Assembly (NCBI RefSeq): GCF_023898315.1 | Contig: NC_064619.1 | Span: 482,463,376-482,527,375 of the forward strand | Origin: Schistocerca nitens | Lineage: Eukaryota; Arthropoda; Insecta; Orthoptera; Acrididae | DNA length: 64,000 bases | Reading direction: 5' to 3' | Part shown: piece after piece, positions 10,590 to 23,189 of the stretch | How positions within the stretch are numbered: the stretch's first letter is position 1 | Layout: every line of letters begins with the position of its first letter | Program-made: the position numbers and the translations under genes | Notes under the pieces: model-generated | Told to the model about the DNA's origin: nothing | The model's input: only the letters and a program-made list of their open reading frames with translations | Database searches by the model: none

Positions 10590-12549
10590 TAAGACTGCAA
10601 CCGTCCGCTCCACCCATTTCTCATGCACTTTAATCAACACTTGTGACGGAATGCGAGCACAAGCCTTTGAAGGTGAGCAAGGTTTCTAATCTTCACTGCA
10701 TACACAATGGACTTTATACGTCTCCACAGACTGATTTCTAATAGACTTAAATGTGGTAACGTGGCGACCACTCCAGCGGACCTCAGTGGCCTATCTGTCT
10801 AAGAGGAAATTGGATATTCGGGTGAGCCCCGACAATTAGCAGGAAATGGGGCTAGGCGACACCATGCTGAAAGAATGTTGGAAATGTTGTGTCTTCAGAT
10901 AGCAGTGACGGCAGCATATCTTCGTCTAAGGGCTGGGATACACACGAGAGCTTTTTTCTCTCAGACAGAACTGTTTACGCTGTGGGCTTATTCCGCTGAC
11001 AGTTACTCTCTGATAGTTACTTTACTTTTAACACTTTTAGTGGCAAAGGAAAAGTATTAACGACTGTGTTCGTTTTGAATAAGAGAGTGGATTAGGCGGT
11101 GCGATGATTTTGGAGCATACAAGAATCTCATTGCGGACCTTGTGATGGAAGATACACAAAAATATCGGTATTTTACGAGAATGCCTGTGCTGAATGCGGA
11201 AGAAATACTCCTTATAATAGAACCCAAAATTACCAAGCAGGATACTATTATGCGTAAATCCATTAGTGTTAAAGGTAGAATACATGTGACACTATGATTT
11301 ATAACATCAAGTACGTTTATTCTCTTTAATATTTAGTATAACAATTACGACGAAATAACATCACTCTAGATTTCGTCATGACACTCGTACTCGTTCGGAG
11401 GCCAAATAGGGCAAGTATGTGATAAGTGACACATTTCCGGACATAGCTTCCTTTGAACGTCTTTACTTGTACTGGCTCAAGGAACAACTCGCAAATTCCC
11501 TGAGGTATGCTGTTCAATAGTATAATCAATAAATACCACGTGATCAAAATTGTGGCCGCATATTACTTGAAGTTAAATGACAATATTCCAAGTCCAAATC
11601 GATTACTTTCAAACATGACTTCGCTTATTTCTGTATGTTAAATAATGTGTGTTACGAAATTGTGGACTTTTGATAAATGTCTTTGTAGGTGTGTTAAAAA
11701 CTGTAGCCATTTCAGCCAAGAAACTCTCTTGTCTCTACGATCGACAATGCCCTCAGTTCGGTGAAAAAAAGGGTCTGCAATTCTTCAGTTACGCCACATC
11801 TTTCTGAGATTGAAAACGGCATCACTGATAACTGGATCTCCCACAAGACTCTGACACTTACCTGTAATTGAGGGTTGCTATCAGCGAAAATTGGCCCATA
11901 GTGTAAACAATTCTGTCTGTCCCAGGCCTTAGACGAAGACATGCTGCCGTCGCTGCTTTCTGGATATCGGACATTTCTATCGTTCTTTCAGCACGGTGTA
12001 GTTCAACCTAATTACCGCTAGTTACCTGGACTTAGAACTCCCAAAATGACATGATATTGGTCGCTACTTTTCACTTCCCAGATATTTCCTATGTCATCGG
12101 GTATTGTAGCAATCCAGTCGAGATCTGATAGGGAGCCTGAGTGTTCGTCAGTCCCTGTTTCATGTTCACAGTAACCTGAATGAGTAAGCCCAAGTCAAGG
12201 TACGGAAAGCACTCCAAAACATGATGGAAACACCTATGGTTTGAACTAAAGCATCAACATGCTGAGGGTTAAACGCCTCATTCTGCTGTCGCTGCATTCG
12301 ATTCTCGCATCATTTGAAAACGGCGATGTTGTTACTTCTCGGATCATACTACCATACGACACTGCTCCAGTCAGCTACTATCCAATTACTGTGTTTTTGG
12401 CCCACTAAAGACGCACAGCTTTAAGTATCTCTGTGAACTAGATGAGATGGATCTTCATTCACTGACCGCAGCACTTCCTGTCGGATTTGAAACCGAGTGT
12501 CACTGACAAGACGTGCACTCATTTCCTGTTCCTGCGTGCTATGAATTCC
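10590..12549. other. no gene recognised
   Basis: No recognised repeat or domain. On the minus strand a 76-codon ORF (11712-11942) contains a consensus-looking splice donor, cag|gtaagt, near 11860, but I see no partner acceptor or recognisable protein, so no gene is called. Confidence 0.4.
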
Positions 12550-12589
12550 TTATACCACCACTCCTCTTGCGTCAGCCTCCGTAACTAAG

Positions 12590-12860
12590 TTGTGAGCATG
12601 TTTGGCTGCTATGGGAGGACAGGCTTCGATTTCCAGCACTACCAGGAATTTTTCTTTAGTGGAAGGACTGGTACAGGGTGCACACCGTCTCGTGATCGAA
12701 GGCCAAGAAAGCCGAGAACGACCGGGAGAGCGGTCTACTGAACCCACGGCCCTCCATGCAGTGTCCAATGACATCATTGGCAGAGGATGACACGGCGGTC
12801 GGTCGGTATTGACGGGCCCATCAGGGCCAGAATGTTGAGCTTTACTTACCGCCCTTAGGC
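12590..12860 (+). repeat. tRNA-derived SINE, truncated (different family)
   Basis: Contains a decayed B-box-like 'ggcttcgatttcc', then 'caggaatttttctttagtgg', 'acgaccgggagagcggt' and an end 'gaggatgacacggcggtcgg...gggcccatcagggcc'. I recall this body/tail from a separate locust SINE family. No clear target duplication; the head is mostly lost. Confidence 0.5.
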
Positions 12861-13126
12861 CGTGTTACGTGGCTACGATTGGTACACTAGTAGACACGTT
12901 TGGACACACTCCGTTGCTACGCCAACAAACTGTGTTATTTCGATCACAGAACTGGCGTAGTCGCGTCAAAACATGATTGCTAATTTCTTCTGAGCTCTGG
13001 CGTCTCCACGTCGACCCGTCCTAGTGTGGTGAATCCATACAACCGCCTGGCACGACGTCAGTGGTGGAGGGTCATATGCGGTGAGCTTGTAACTAAAGTT
13101 GGTTTCGGTAGATAGTCTGTCACTAT

Positions 13127-13199
<73 letters not shown>

Positions 13200-13235
13200 C
13201 AGAGAGAGAGAGAGACAGAGAGAGAGAGAAGGATG
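13127..13235. repeat. compound microsatellite (TC)n(AC)n(AG)n
   Basis: A run of TC repeats passes directly into AC repeats and then AG repeats. The TC and AG blocks are complementary, so the tract can fold on itself. ORFs on both strands here are repeat artefacts. Confidence 0.97.
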
Positions 13236-15897
13236 GCGGGAAGGGGGGGGGTGTAGGCAGAGAGAAAGAGGGTGGAAATAATGTCGTGATAGAGCACCCC
13301 CTCCTACACCTTCCACTACTGCCTCTGCCTCATCCGTTCTTCAGAGAAATATGCGCACTATCTTTCTGCTGGTTTTTTCTGATAGCCAGACGAATGCAAA
13401 AATGGTAAATGTAATGCTGCCACAAGACAAAACTAGCCTGAAATGTGTTTCCGGCATTTCCTGACTACGTAATAGGAACAGGAAAGACGTTTTAAGCGAG
13501 TTGGAAATGAGAAAATATTGCTCGAATATAAGAGTAGTTATCTCTGAGGAAAATAAAACTCCGCAGGTGACAATTAAAAGATCTTTGCCTCAGAACATTA
13601 TCAGATAAGAATTCATCTCTTGCTTGACAATATTCTGTTACAAAAGCTAAAGTTTCAAGGTCAGGCTGTAGATGTTAAGTTTTTCTAGTTGTTACTGATT
13701 AAAGTTGTAGTGGGACAGTGGATCCTCAGCTCTCTATTCCAACGGATGACGGCTGGTGTGGGAATCCACGCAATAGCCTTCTAAAAAAGTAGGATAGGTG
13801 GGTGACGCTCTCACCACGTTACTTTGTTCTAGAGCTACGGGATGTTTTTCTTCTCGCATATGATGACTGTGGGAACCAACTCGAATGGCTTAAGCACCGA
13901 TTGTATGGAACTCATAAATATGTGTTCGATAACGTAACGGGATTGCGGTCATAGCTGCAATAAGAAATGGTAGCACAAAATGGAATCTGAAAAACCGATT
14001 TAAGGTTGCATTATCTACAGCAAACCCCACTCAGGCTCTTGGTACTGTAGTCCACATTGTTGCCGTGATTTTAAACTTCTCGGACGCCTTGGATACAGTT
14101 CCACGCCGTCGACTAGTAGAGAAGGCACAAGCTTATGGAATACCGGGGGCAACTATTCAACTGAATCGAATTCCTTCTTAACGGAGTGCACAACCCCTGC
14201 ACGGTAAACAATTTTTTTCTAGAAAACTTTGTGAAACATGCAAATATCCTTTATGGCACTTGATGGAAGCTATTTCTCCTTTCCGCGTCAAGAAAACGTG
14301 CCGAAAATTTCCTGTTTTAAGTTTTCCTTTTTTAGTTAAATTTCGGATCTTCTAGCAAAGGCAGTTTGTTCTCTTCCACGGAGGCTACCAAGTACCTTAA
14401 TTTACGGTACTCAAACGCACGTTTCTACGTTTACTCGGAAGACCACTTTCGCAGTGAAAAGAGCAACTAATTTCGTTTCCACAAAAGAATGCACAGTGCG
14501 CTGCACCTCACTTTTTTCTTTAGCGGAGATAAGTTTGCTTCTGCCTGCCGAGGAGGAAATATTTAAATTCTACCCCCACCCTCTCCCTCATAACTTGGCC
14601 CAGATGGAAAGTTTTTCTTAGAAATTTGCGTAAGATGAAGCTGAGTGAAAACAGATGCGAGCTATTCAGGGAGTAGAAACAGGTTAATAACCTCTAGAAT
14701 ACCGTAACGTTTACTAACAGGAGCGAAATGGATGGCGCTTTTATTTCGCGGAGTTACTGCTCGGGCTAACTTACAAACGCATTGTATGTTTTTCTTTCAT
14801 GGAACACAGACTGCACCAGGCCTAACTAATGTTACGCTGTAGACATTACAGGGGATAAGTCGGTAGCAGAGACCGCTGCAGAGGGAAAAAAGCAGATAAA
14901 TTACGTCTGATATTATCACTGTAGATAGAGTATTTTTACCATTAGAGATAGACTATTTTTGTCTGGATATATAGTGTCATACGGGAATAATAGGTTATAG
15001 CTTGAAAATGAATCTTCTAACTGTGGAGCTGTTAGGTCAAAGAGTGAAAGTCATAAGCTGAGATGGATAAATGGAAAACAGATTACGATTTGTGCATTTT
15101 CTGCGAGCGATAATGTTCTTCTTCTCGCTGACAAAATTCGTCATTTTGTCATTCTGTCAGGTGTCTATCGTCCACTCGCTCTAAGGCTTTTGTTAGTATA
15201 CACTCAACAACGGACAAAGTTTTTCGGATATTGATTTACAAACGTACATTTTTGTTCTGTTTTTATCGTATTTTATGTTGTTTTCTGTAACTGTCGACAC
15301 TGTTCGGAATTACTTACAAATACGTAGGCTGCGTGTGGCCCTGCTGTAGTTGGTTAAGTGTACGACATATCGGAATTAAATAAAATTGTTTTGAACTGTT
15401 CATTTCAACTGCGCCAAACTAGACATCTGTAGCGTAGCCAAAGACTTGGAAATAAGGTGTCAAATGCACATGGGGGTTCTATGTTGAAGCCAGTTTTCGT
15501 TGGAATTTATCTCCAAATAAGCCAAAAATATCATTAAAAGCATCCTTCATAATCGTTTACGGCTTCACGTCTTCAAAATTCAGCTCGACCTGAAGAGAGA
15601 GAGCGTTACTCTGAAATTTTGATGATGAAGAACTCCAAAGAAAAGTTCTTACCGTGTACACTTTTCACATACGACTGGGAGTTTCTTATCATTCAGCAAG
15701 ACAGTCGCATTTGGGGATCACAGCGGCTAACGGAAACGCACAAAAAATCAGAACATGGATATCCGGTGTTAACTGCCCCGTCATCATGTTGTTAGATCTC
15801 TACGTCCAGGAGAGAGCATTATAACTGGAGACATCTCTGTTCACTGGCAAATAATGAATTCCCGAAAACCCGAGATTTGGAAGATGTAATTAGAACT
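13236..15897. other. no gene; faint LINE reverse-transcriptase trace at ~14010-14150
   Basis: At about 14080-14150 the plus strand reads LNFSDALDTVPRRRLVEKAQAYGIP, close to the 'LDFSKAFDTVPH..LL.KL..YGI' motif-A region of non-LTR reverse transcriptases. Surrounding frames are broken. The rest of the interval shows nothing I recognise. Confidence 0.5.
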
Positions 15898-15907
15898 GAT
15901 GATGATT

Positions 15908-16314
15908 TGGCTGGCTCTGAGCACTATGGGACTTAACATCTCAGGTCATCAGTCCCCTATAACTTACAACTACTTAAACCTAACTAACCTAATGACATCA
16001 CACACACCCATGCCCGAGGCAGGATTCGAACCTGCGACCGTAGCGGTCGCCGGCCGAAGTGGCCGTGCGGTTAAAGGCGCTGCAGTCTGGAACCGCAAGA
16101 CCGCTACGGTCGCAGGTTCGAATCCTGCCTCGGGCATGGATGTTTGTGATGTCCTTAGGTTAGTTAGGTTTAACTAGTTCTAAGTTCTAGGGGACTAATG
16201 ACCTCAGCAGTTGATACCCATAGTGCTCAGAGCCATTTGAACCATTTTTGAACCGTAGCGGTCGCGCGGTTCCAGACTGAAGCGCCTAGAACCGCTCGGC
16301 CAACATCGGCCGGC
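15908..16314 (-). repeat. SINE (outer copy) interrupted by a second SINE
   Basis: Minus-strand Ser/Leu-type SINE whose two halves lie at 15908-16049 and 16252-16314. A 10-bp GATGATGATT occurs at 15898-15907 and 16315-16324 as target duplication, although this motif is a simple repeat. The interruption is the copy at 16050-16251. Confidence 0.88.
16050..16251 (+). repeat. SINE (inner copy) nested in another SINE
   Basis: Full head and body on the plus strand: gtggccgtgcggttaaaggc (A-box region), ggttcgaatcctgcc (B box), ending 'agccatttgaaccattttt'. Flanked by accgtagcggtcg at 16037-16049 and 16252-16264, a 13-bp duplication of sequence belonging to the outer SINE's head. The inner copy is therefore the younger insertion. 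Confidence 0.92.
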
Positions 16315-16547
16315 GATGATGATTGAACGCAACATTTTGCTCCATCTCTGCTAACAACATTATCGGAGAAGCTCTTCAATTCATGGACTGGACGAGTCTT
16401 CCAATCCGCCCCCCACCCCCCGCGGATAGAAATTGCACTTCTGGACGTCTGTTACTAGTATTACATGAAGAACACCATTTATGCAAAATCTTAGCTAGTA
16501 TGAGTCGACTAGTCGCTTAAAAAATCAGATAATTGAAACTATCTTGG

Positions 16548-16760
16548 TCAGCCCTGGTGGTCTAGCTGTAAGGGCGTGCCTCGAAGCCGAGAAGTCGTGG
16601 AATCAAATCCCAGCCGGACTACGGAAAGTTTCAGTCTATCTTCACCCCTCAACGATGAGGGCGTCACTAGTAATGACACATGGTTGGTACTGTCCGGTTG
16701 GATAACTGAGGTAGCCTTGCAGACGGGCGTTGACCCAAACAAAGTTGTTACTAACTCTTT
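16548..16760 (+). repeat. tRNA-derived SINE, another family
   Basis: Contains an A-box-like 'tggtctagctgtaagggcg' and a B-box-like 'ggaatcaaatccc' about 40 bases apart, a tRNA-like spacing. They are followed by a body unrelated to the common SINE body (ends near 'acgggcgttgacccaaac'). No target duplication determined. It is not a functional tRNA: the arms pair poorly. Confidence 0.55.
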
Positions 16761-16764
16761 CTCT

Positions 16765-18080
16765 GGATACGTTCATAAGACATGATTGGAGACTGTTTTG
16801 ACACCTGTGAATATGTCGAACGTACCGAGACGAATATAAATTTTTGTGCATGTTTGAGTATTTTTGAAAATTCTGTATGCTTATGGGCTTATCAGTCTGC
16901 GTAGCATAATTTTCTAACCCTAGTGCCCCTTTTCTATCACCACACAGCAAGACATAAAGTACTGTCATTTATCGAAACCGCTGTTTCGAGATGTAGGAAA
17001 TTTTATGAAATATCGAGTGTCCACGTTACAAATGACTCACTGTAATAAAATCATGTCATTTGTATGTGTGCCTCTTCTTCGAGGATCGACGGATAACGCA
17101 AATCAATGCGATACATTTTTTTGCGTATGCATATATTTTTAATTTTCTAAATAGTCTATTGTAAAGTGTGTTATGTTATTACTGCTACTGTAGCAAGAGC
17201 AGCTTTATGAGAGGCAGAAAATTTACATTTCAATGACCGGTTGTGAGATCGATTTCCAACGAAGAAAGATTTTCACATTCATTTCGTACCTACGAAATTT
17301 AAGCTTTTAAGGAGACGAACTTCTAAGGCGTTGTAATATCTTACCAGACATCACACTTGCTGAGTTTATGGTTTTCTGCTAAAAATAATTGGAATTGTGA
17401 GCGGGATTCAATAAAAAAGGTGCAAAACAATCACTGTGGAGACAAGAGGATCATTATTACATGCTCGTAATCTTCAGCACAATCCATTTGTTCTGATACT
17501 GGAGACTGACATGGGCATCAATTAACAACTGACCGAAATTTATGCCCGTTGCGGCACGTTTTTCCACAAGTGTGCTGTAGTGTTTAACGTTTTTTGTTCA
17601 CCGTGGGCTGAACTGATTACGGCATGCCCGTAACTGTGTCAGAAGTGGCGTGGGGACGCAAGTCCACAGCCAGTGAAGACAGAGTCGGGTGGCCACAGCT
17701 TTTTGAACCATTTTAGCTAGTAGTCTGGCGTAAGCCTACCCTCGTAGCTGACAGCTGGTGAAGTGCACATTGCTGGCCTAACATTAACAGTATTTATACG
17801 GGCCTAGCTCTTCTCTGTTTAGCTAAGGCAACTATTGCCATTACATGTGTCAAAACAGAGCTATTGCTCTGCCGTGTAACGGTCAGGTCTTCAACGCCAC
17901 AGCGGCTATTATCTTTCTGTAGTGTCAATAATATTATTGCCCTGGCTTTGCTATCAGGGCTGGAATATTTGGTAGCTTTGTGTGGTGTCAGCTGACCTGT
18001 TCAGCATATCCCTGAGGTGCTACAAGTTTGATCCCAGGTGACCTACAAGAAAGGGAACCTCCCCATATGATTATGTAAAT
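16765..18080. other. no gene recognised
   Basis: No coding or repeat signal that I can assign. Confidence 0.45.
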
Positions 18081-18092
18081 TTATGAAAAGCA

Positions 18093-18331
18093 GTCCGCAG
18101 CTCGTGGTCTTGCGGTAGCGTTCTCGCTTCCCAAGCACGGGGTCCCGGGTTCGATTCCCGGCGGGGTCAGGGATTTTTCTCTGCTTCGTGATGACTGGGT
18201 GTTGTGTGTTCATCATCATTGACTCGCAAGTCGCCGAAGTGGCGTCAACTAAAAAGGTCTTGCAATACGGCGGCCGAACTTCCCCGCATGGGGCCTCCCG
18301 GCCAACAATGCCATACGATCATTTCATTTCA
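18093..18331 (+). repeat. SINE: Gly-like tRNA head with a different tail
   Basis: Head identical in type to 41484-41685 (ctcgtggtcttgcggtagcg and gggttcgattcccggcgggg), including 'gtgatgactgggtgttgtgtg'. The body then switches to an unrelated tail, 'tcgccgaagtggcgtcaac...cggccgaac...catttcatttcatt'. A 12-bp target duplication, ttatgaaaagca, flanks it at 18081-18092 and 18332-18343. Confidence 0.9.
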
Positions 18332-18343
18332 TTATGAAAAGCA

Positions 18344-19690
18344 ATATCATGCAACGACTACGTGTGATTGACGAAAAACTATTAAGCATGAAAGTACGGA
18401 TACATTTACTGAAGGGGCTCATGTGTTTACGAAAGAAACTAGCAGTCCCTATAAGTTGCTTTACTACCATAACACATGAAACAAATTAATTACCCACTAA
18501 GTTATGTATGTAGACGTTTAATAAGTGGACATAAGTATTATAATCATGAAATCGAGCCTTAGCACATGTAGGTTGAACATATGAGAGCATAATGTGAAAC
18601 TAAATCAAAGATGTGACAAGTGACTGCAAAAATAATAATTTGTTTAAAGAAAGCACCTGAATAAAAAGTTGAACACGAGCAGAATCGCCAAAATGCATGA
18701 TGGAAGCAACTATCTGCCTGAAAAAGCTAGAACTGTGCAGTTAAATCCCGAGGTAAGTTAACGAGCCTCGCAACCCTCTCGGTTCAGTGACCACATCGCT
18801 GGCTCATTCTTACCACTAATAGATGGTGTTAATGTGGAAGTCGCGACAGTAACAGCTGGAAATTCTGGTTACAGCTCGCCCTTTGTACTCAGCTCTAGTA
18901 TGGTGACATCCTTCTGTGTAATGCCTTGGTAGCGAGGGTGTACTCATTGCACTCCCAACAGCAAGTTTGCTCTCTTCCATCTTCTGCCAGCAGGTGTCTT
19001 CTAACTTAACTCTTCGAAACTTGGCTACTTCTGTCATTGTAGGAATCTTGCCGACCAACTGCAGCAGACCTTGCGAGTTCAGACCAATAATGATTTTATA
19101 AATAAGTTTAACGAAGTCCTACTCTCGTATATTTTCTCATGGTTAACAAATGATGGTCTGGTGCAGGGAGGATGGCAGAAAATCTCTCTCGCTTCACTGC
19201 AGGCTTCAGTCTTTAGCTGATCGAAGACCTTACTTATAGACACTGGTGGGAAAGAGCACCTTCTACAGAGACAATTATTGTGAACCCGTCACTATTACTA
19301 GACTTTTAAACAAACATTCTTTTGTGGTGGGACTGCAGAGAAAAGACCGACAGGGTTCCCCATTCCGGTGGCTACACCTGGCTTCACATGCTATGTTTCC
19401 AAAAAGATTTCTTCAGGCATCTCACACTGCTGTGCTGAGATGTGGGTTAGGGAATCCTCCATCGCCTACTTGCTCTGGTGGGCAGCTTTCGCTACTTAAC
19501 GCTTTAATGGACCTCTCTGGTCCTTAACTTAAACTTCTGTATTGGACGTGCCAGCTAGAAAGAACTCTCAGGGCTGCAGAAAATAACTGACCCTCTTCAC
19601 TGCAGTAAAAAGAAAGAAGAGAAGAAGTAATTAACAATAAAATAGCTTATGTGTTGGAAACAGACAAGAATGTCAGACTCCCACAAATTG
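18344..19690. other. no gene recognised
   Basis: Includes a 93-codon plus-strand ORF (19246-19527) without recognisable motifs. No repeat identified. Confidence 0.45.
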
Positions 19691-19696
19691 CGGATT

Positions 19697-19888
19697 CTAA
19701 ATAGTTCAAATGGCTCGAAGCACTATGGGACTTAACATCTGATGTCATCACTCCCCTAGACTTAGAACTACTTAAACCTAACGACATCACACACATCCAT
19801 GCCCGAAGCAGGATTCGAACCTGCGGCCGTAGCAGCAGCGCGGTTCCGGACTGAAGCGCCTAGAACCGCTCGGCCACAGCGGTCGGCT
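19697..19888 (-). repeat. SINE, Ser/Leu-like head, internally shortened
   Basis: Minus-strand copy from 'gttcaaatggctcgaagc' to 'ggccacagcggtcggc'. It lacks the 'ctaacctaagg' segment of the body. No clean target duplication seen. Confidence 0.85.
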
Positions 19889-20745
19889 GCTAATTCTACA
19901 CAGTCAAGAAATCATATCATATTGTTGTATCCTATGTACATCTGCAGCTCCACAAACCTTATGCTGTGCGCTGGAAGGTTCTTCTGATACTAATGTCTTT
20001 TCTGCCCTTCACTTTACCATTTGCGTACGATTAGGGGGAAAATAATTGTATAGGCACTATTTTCTTTGATTTTCTCATAATGGTCGTTTGATGAGACTAA
20101 TGTAGGAGTAAAATGTTGCCTGACTCTACCTGGAACGTACGCTCTTGGATTTTCAATAATGAGCTACTCCACAATGTACAATGCCTCTCTTGTAACGTCT
20201 GTCACTGTCGTTTGCAGAGCATCTCCGTAACGACCTCGCACCTAGTAAATGGTCTCGTGTCTAAACGAAATTTTCTCTATCGTTCTTCACTTTCTTGTGT
20301 GGTAATACAACTCCGTAAGGGTCATAGAGTGATGAGAAAAAGTCAAGAATCTGTCAGACACGTGTTTCCAACTTCATTCGTAGATGAAATACATGACGTT
20401 AGATATGTCGATTTTGTTCTGTTAAGAATGACATATTGAGTTCTATCTCCAAAGATGCCCTGAACCTCGTCAGAAGTCTGGTCTGACAGCTGCTAAGCTT
20501 GCATTTTGTTCAGCAAACGACGGTTAGTTAGTTACTTACTCGTTCTACAGATCATATTCACGATAAACGTTATGATTAGCAACGTGTCAGAATAACAAAC
20601 GTGCAACATACACACACAAACATAAACACTAAAAAATATTTCTATAGCTCCACATAGGCCATTAACAAATTTTTCTGTACAAATAATTATTTAAATTCAA
20701 AAATAGTGGCCTAAGACTTCCGGCATAAGAAGTCACGCTAGTTGT
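19889..20745. other. no gene recognised
   Basis: A 108-codon ORF (20113-20439, plus) shows no known domain. No repeat assigned. Confidence 0.45.
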
Positions 20746-20749
20746 GCCA

Positions 20750-22200
20750 ACAGCTTTGTCAAAGAGCGGACAGACGTTCAGAGCCCTCGCTTGTCCTTGG
20801 GGTGGGAAAAATGATAAACGCCGAAGAATCAACAATGATCAACTGCAAGAGGATTCAGAAGGCAATGGAAACCACTGCACTAAAGACACGTAATTTATAT
20901 CCGCAGGCCATGTGGCCCGTAAATAAAAATGAGTCTTGATGATTTCTCCTTTGGCAAAAGATTATGGTCTAGTCCCAGTGCCCTGTTCGATCTCCGGCAG
21001 GTGACTGCCAATGGGGAGATGACCGCGAGATAAAGACTGAGTAACCAACAAAAGGATAACGTTCTAGAGTCGGACTTGGAACGTCAGAAGTTTGCACGTG
21101 ACAGACACGCTAGAAAATCTGAAAAGGGAAATGTAGAGGTTCAATAAAGATAGAGTGGTGGCCAGTGAAGCGAAATGGATTTCTAGTCAGACGAGTATAG
21201 AGTAATATCAACAGCAGCAGATAATGGAATAACGGTAGTACCATTTATTATGAATAGGAACGAAAGGCAGATAGTGTGTAACTGTGAACAAATCAGTGAT
21301 AATGTTATTGTAATGCGAATCAACAGCAAACCAACACCGACAACAATAACTGAGGTATCACGCCGACGTCGCAAGCAGGGTATGAAGAGATGGAGAAATA
21401 TGAGTGTACTGAACGGGTACTTCAGTGCGTAAAGAGAGATAAAAATCTAACAGTCATGGGGAACTGGGGTGTGGTTGTAAGGAGGAAGAATATGGGCTGG
21501 TAGAAGAAATGAGAGACGAAAAAGACTAATTGAGTTCCGCAATAAATATTGGTTAGTAATAGCGAATACTCTACTCAAGAGTCACAAGAGGAAGAGATAT
21601 ACTTGAGAAAGACCGGGAGATACGGGAACATTTAACTTAAATGGTTCAAATGGCTCTGAGCACTATGGGACATAACTTCTCAGGTCATCAGTCCTCTAGA
21701 ACTTAGAACTACTTAAACCTAACTAACCTAAGGACATCACACACATCCATGCCCGAGGCAGCGGTCGCACGGTTCCAGATTGTAGCGCCTAGAACCGCTC
21801 TGCCACCCCGGCCGCCATTTAACTTAGATCACATCATTATCAGGCAGATATTCCGAAATCAGGTATTGGATTGTACGGTGTACCGAGGAGCATATATGTT
21901 CTCAGATCACAATTTAGTAACAGTTTAGAGTATGCTGATGATTAAGAGATTTGTCAGGAAGTATCAGGGCGCGAAGAAGTGGGATACAGAAGTACTAAGG
22001 AATGAAGAGATAAGCTTGAAGTCCTATGAGGTTATACATAGGCATTTTAGTTACAGAAAAAAAGGACTACTCGAAAGAGAGCGGTCACAGAAATTTGAGA
22101 ATAAACATAGGTACAACGAAGGTAGCCGTGAAGAAACCAAGTAACAGGAGAAATACTTCAGATGATCGACGAAAGACATAACAAAAGCCGCCTCAGCACG
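20750..22200 (+). pseudogene. LINE relic: 5' region and AP endonuclease domain (RTE-like)
   Basis: Plus-strand translation with many stops gives TWNVRSLHVTDTLENLKREM (the N-terminal 'GTWNVRSL' of AP-type endonucleases of non-LTR elements). It continues with MNRNERQIVCNCEQ...DNVIVMRINSKPTPTTI and, after a SINE insertion, IIIRQIFRNQVLDCTVYRGAYMFSDHNLVTV, containing the SDH catalytic motif. About 22000-22140 corresponds to the linker before the reverse transcriptase, which is absent. This is the complementary half of the LINE type seen at 28680-30249. Upstream, 20840-20960 is likely 5' leader. Interrupted at 21640-21815. Confidence 0.75.
21640..21815 (-). repeat. SINE inserted in the LINE endonuclease relic
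   Basis: Minus-strand Ser/Leu-type copy lacking the B-box segment ('gaggcagcggtcgc' joins directly). An 11-bp target duplication, catttaactta, flanks it at 21629-21639 and 21816-21826. Confidence 0.92.
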
Positions 22201-22284
22201 GAATGCGGAGAGCAAATGTGTAGCAGCGGAAGGGTTAATTGTTCATCACCCAGCGTGTGGCTCGAAGCAGTGACTCTCTGCCAC

Positions 22285-22332
22285 CTGTAAATTGGAAATT
22301 TGTGATAAGTTCCTGCGGGACCAAACTGCATT
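22285..22332 (+). repeat. short SINE body fragment
   Basis: The string 'ttggaaatttgtgataag...gggaccaaactgc' matches a body I recall from another locust SINE family. Only about 45 bases are present. Confidence 0.4.
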
Positions 22333-22339
22333 TTTTTGT

Positions 22340-23189
22340 TTTGTGACCATTAGTGTAATGTAATAAAATAAAATATGAGCCACGACTTATATAAAAAGAA
22401 ATACACATTAATGCAATGGCTCAGCGTAAAAGAGAAATAACTAATGTAGGAATACTATTAACAGTGTAATACGTTGTTTAATTTAGCCCGACGTATATAA
22501 GCATTCAGTAAACTCGACCAGTTCTCAGGGTGGTTACGTAATCGTCGATACATCGTGGTTTCGTCTCGATTCCCAAATATAACACAACAAGAGTAGCATC
22601 TACAAATGAAATCCTATAATGGAACTGGAATCCTATGACCAGACCTTTTCTGCCTGGGATGTTATCTCGTTATATAAAGAAAATCTGTAAGTAAAAATGT
22701 TAAAATATTAGTAGCTGCCTCCGGTCTCGTAGGATCTGAAATAAAGTTAATTGTCCGAACCGACGGCACGTCTCGTAGATGAGCTAAAAGAAAAATGTTA
22801 AATATTTTCTAAGATGGCGCCTAACAATGCAAATTCTTTGTTAAGGCCCATCTACTTAAGACAATAAAGGTATCAGATTTACAATAGATTGACCACATAC
22901 ACAAATCCTTTTGACGAAATAACCATTATATTTTTCGGGTTTTAAGTAAAACTTACATTATCAGCTAGTACAGCAAGATGAGCTTTACACAAGATCGTCC
23001 TCTTAGGTCCGAATCCAAGCAGATAAGATAAGCGAATGACAAAGGAAAGATAGCTCATGCATAGAAGCGCAAGAGTCCATGGAATAACATGTCCATTGCA
23101 GTTCTACCTCTCCTTCTTTGGCGTACTTGTCGATTATTTGTAAAATCTATCGTAATGTTTAGTGTACATTTTTTTTTAAACACGAGTCC
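22340..23189. other. no gene recognised
   Basis: AT-rich; no coding or repeat signal assigned. Confidence 0.45.

Noticed and set aside
11712..11942. Coding exon ending at cag|gtaagt on the minus strand
   Set aside because: A good donor match alone, with no acceptor, domain or composition shift.
12966..13316. ORFs encoding Ser/Leu or Arg/Glu dipeptide repeats
   Set aside because: Translation of the TC/AC/AG microsatellite in several frames.
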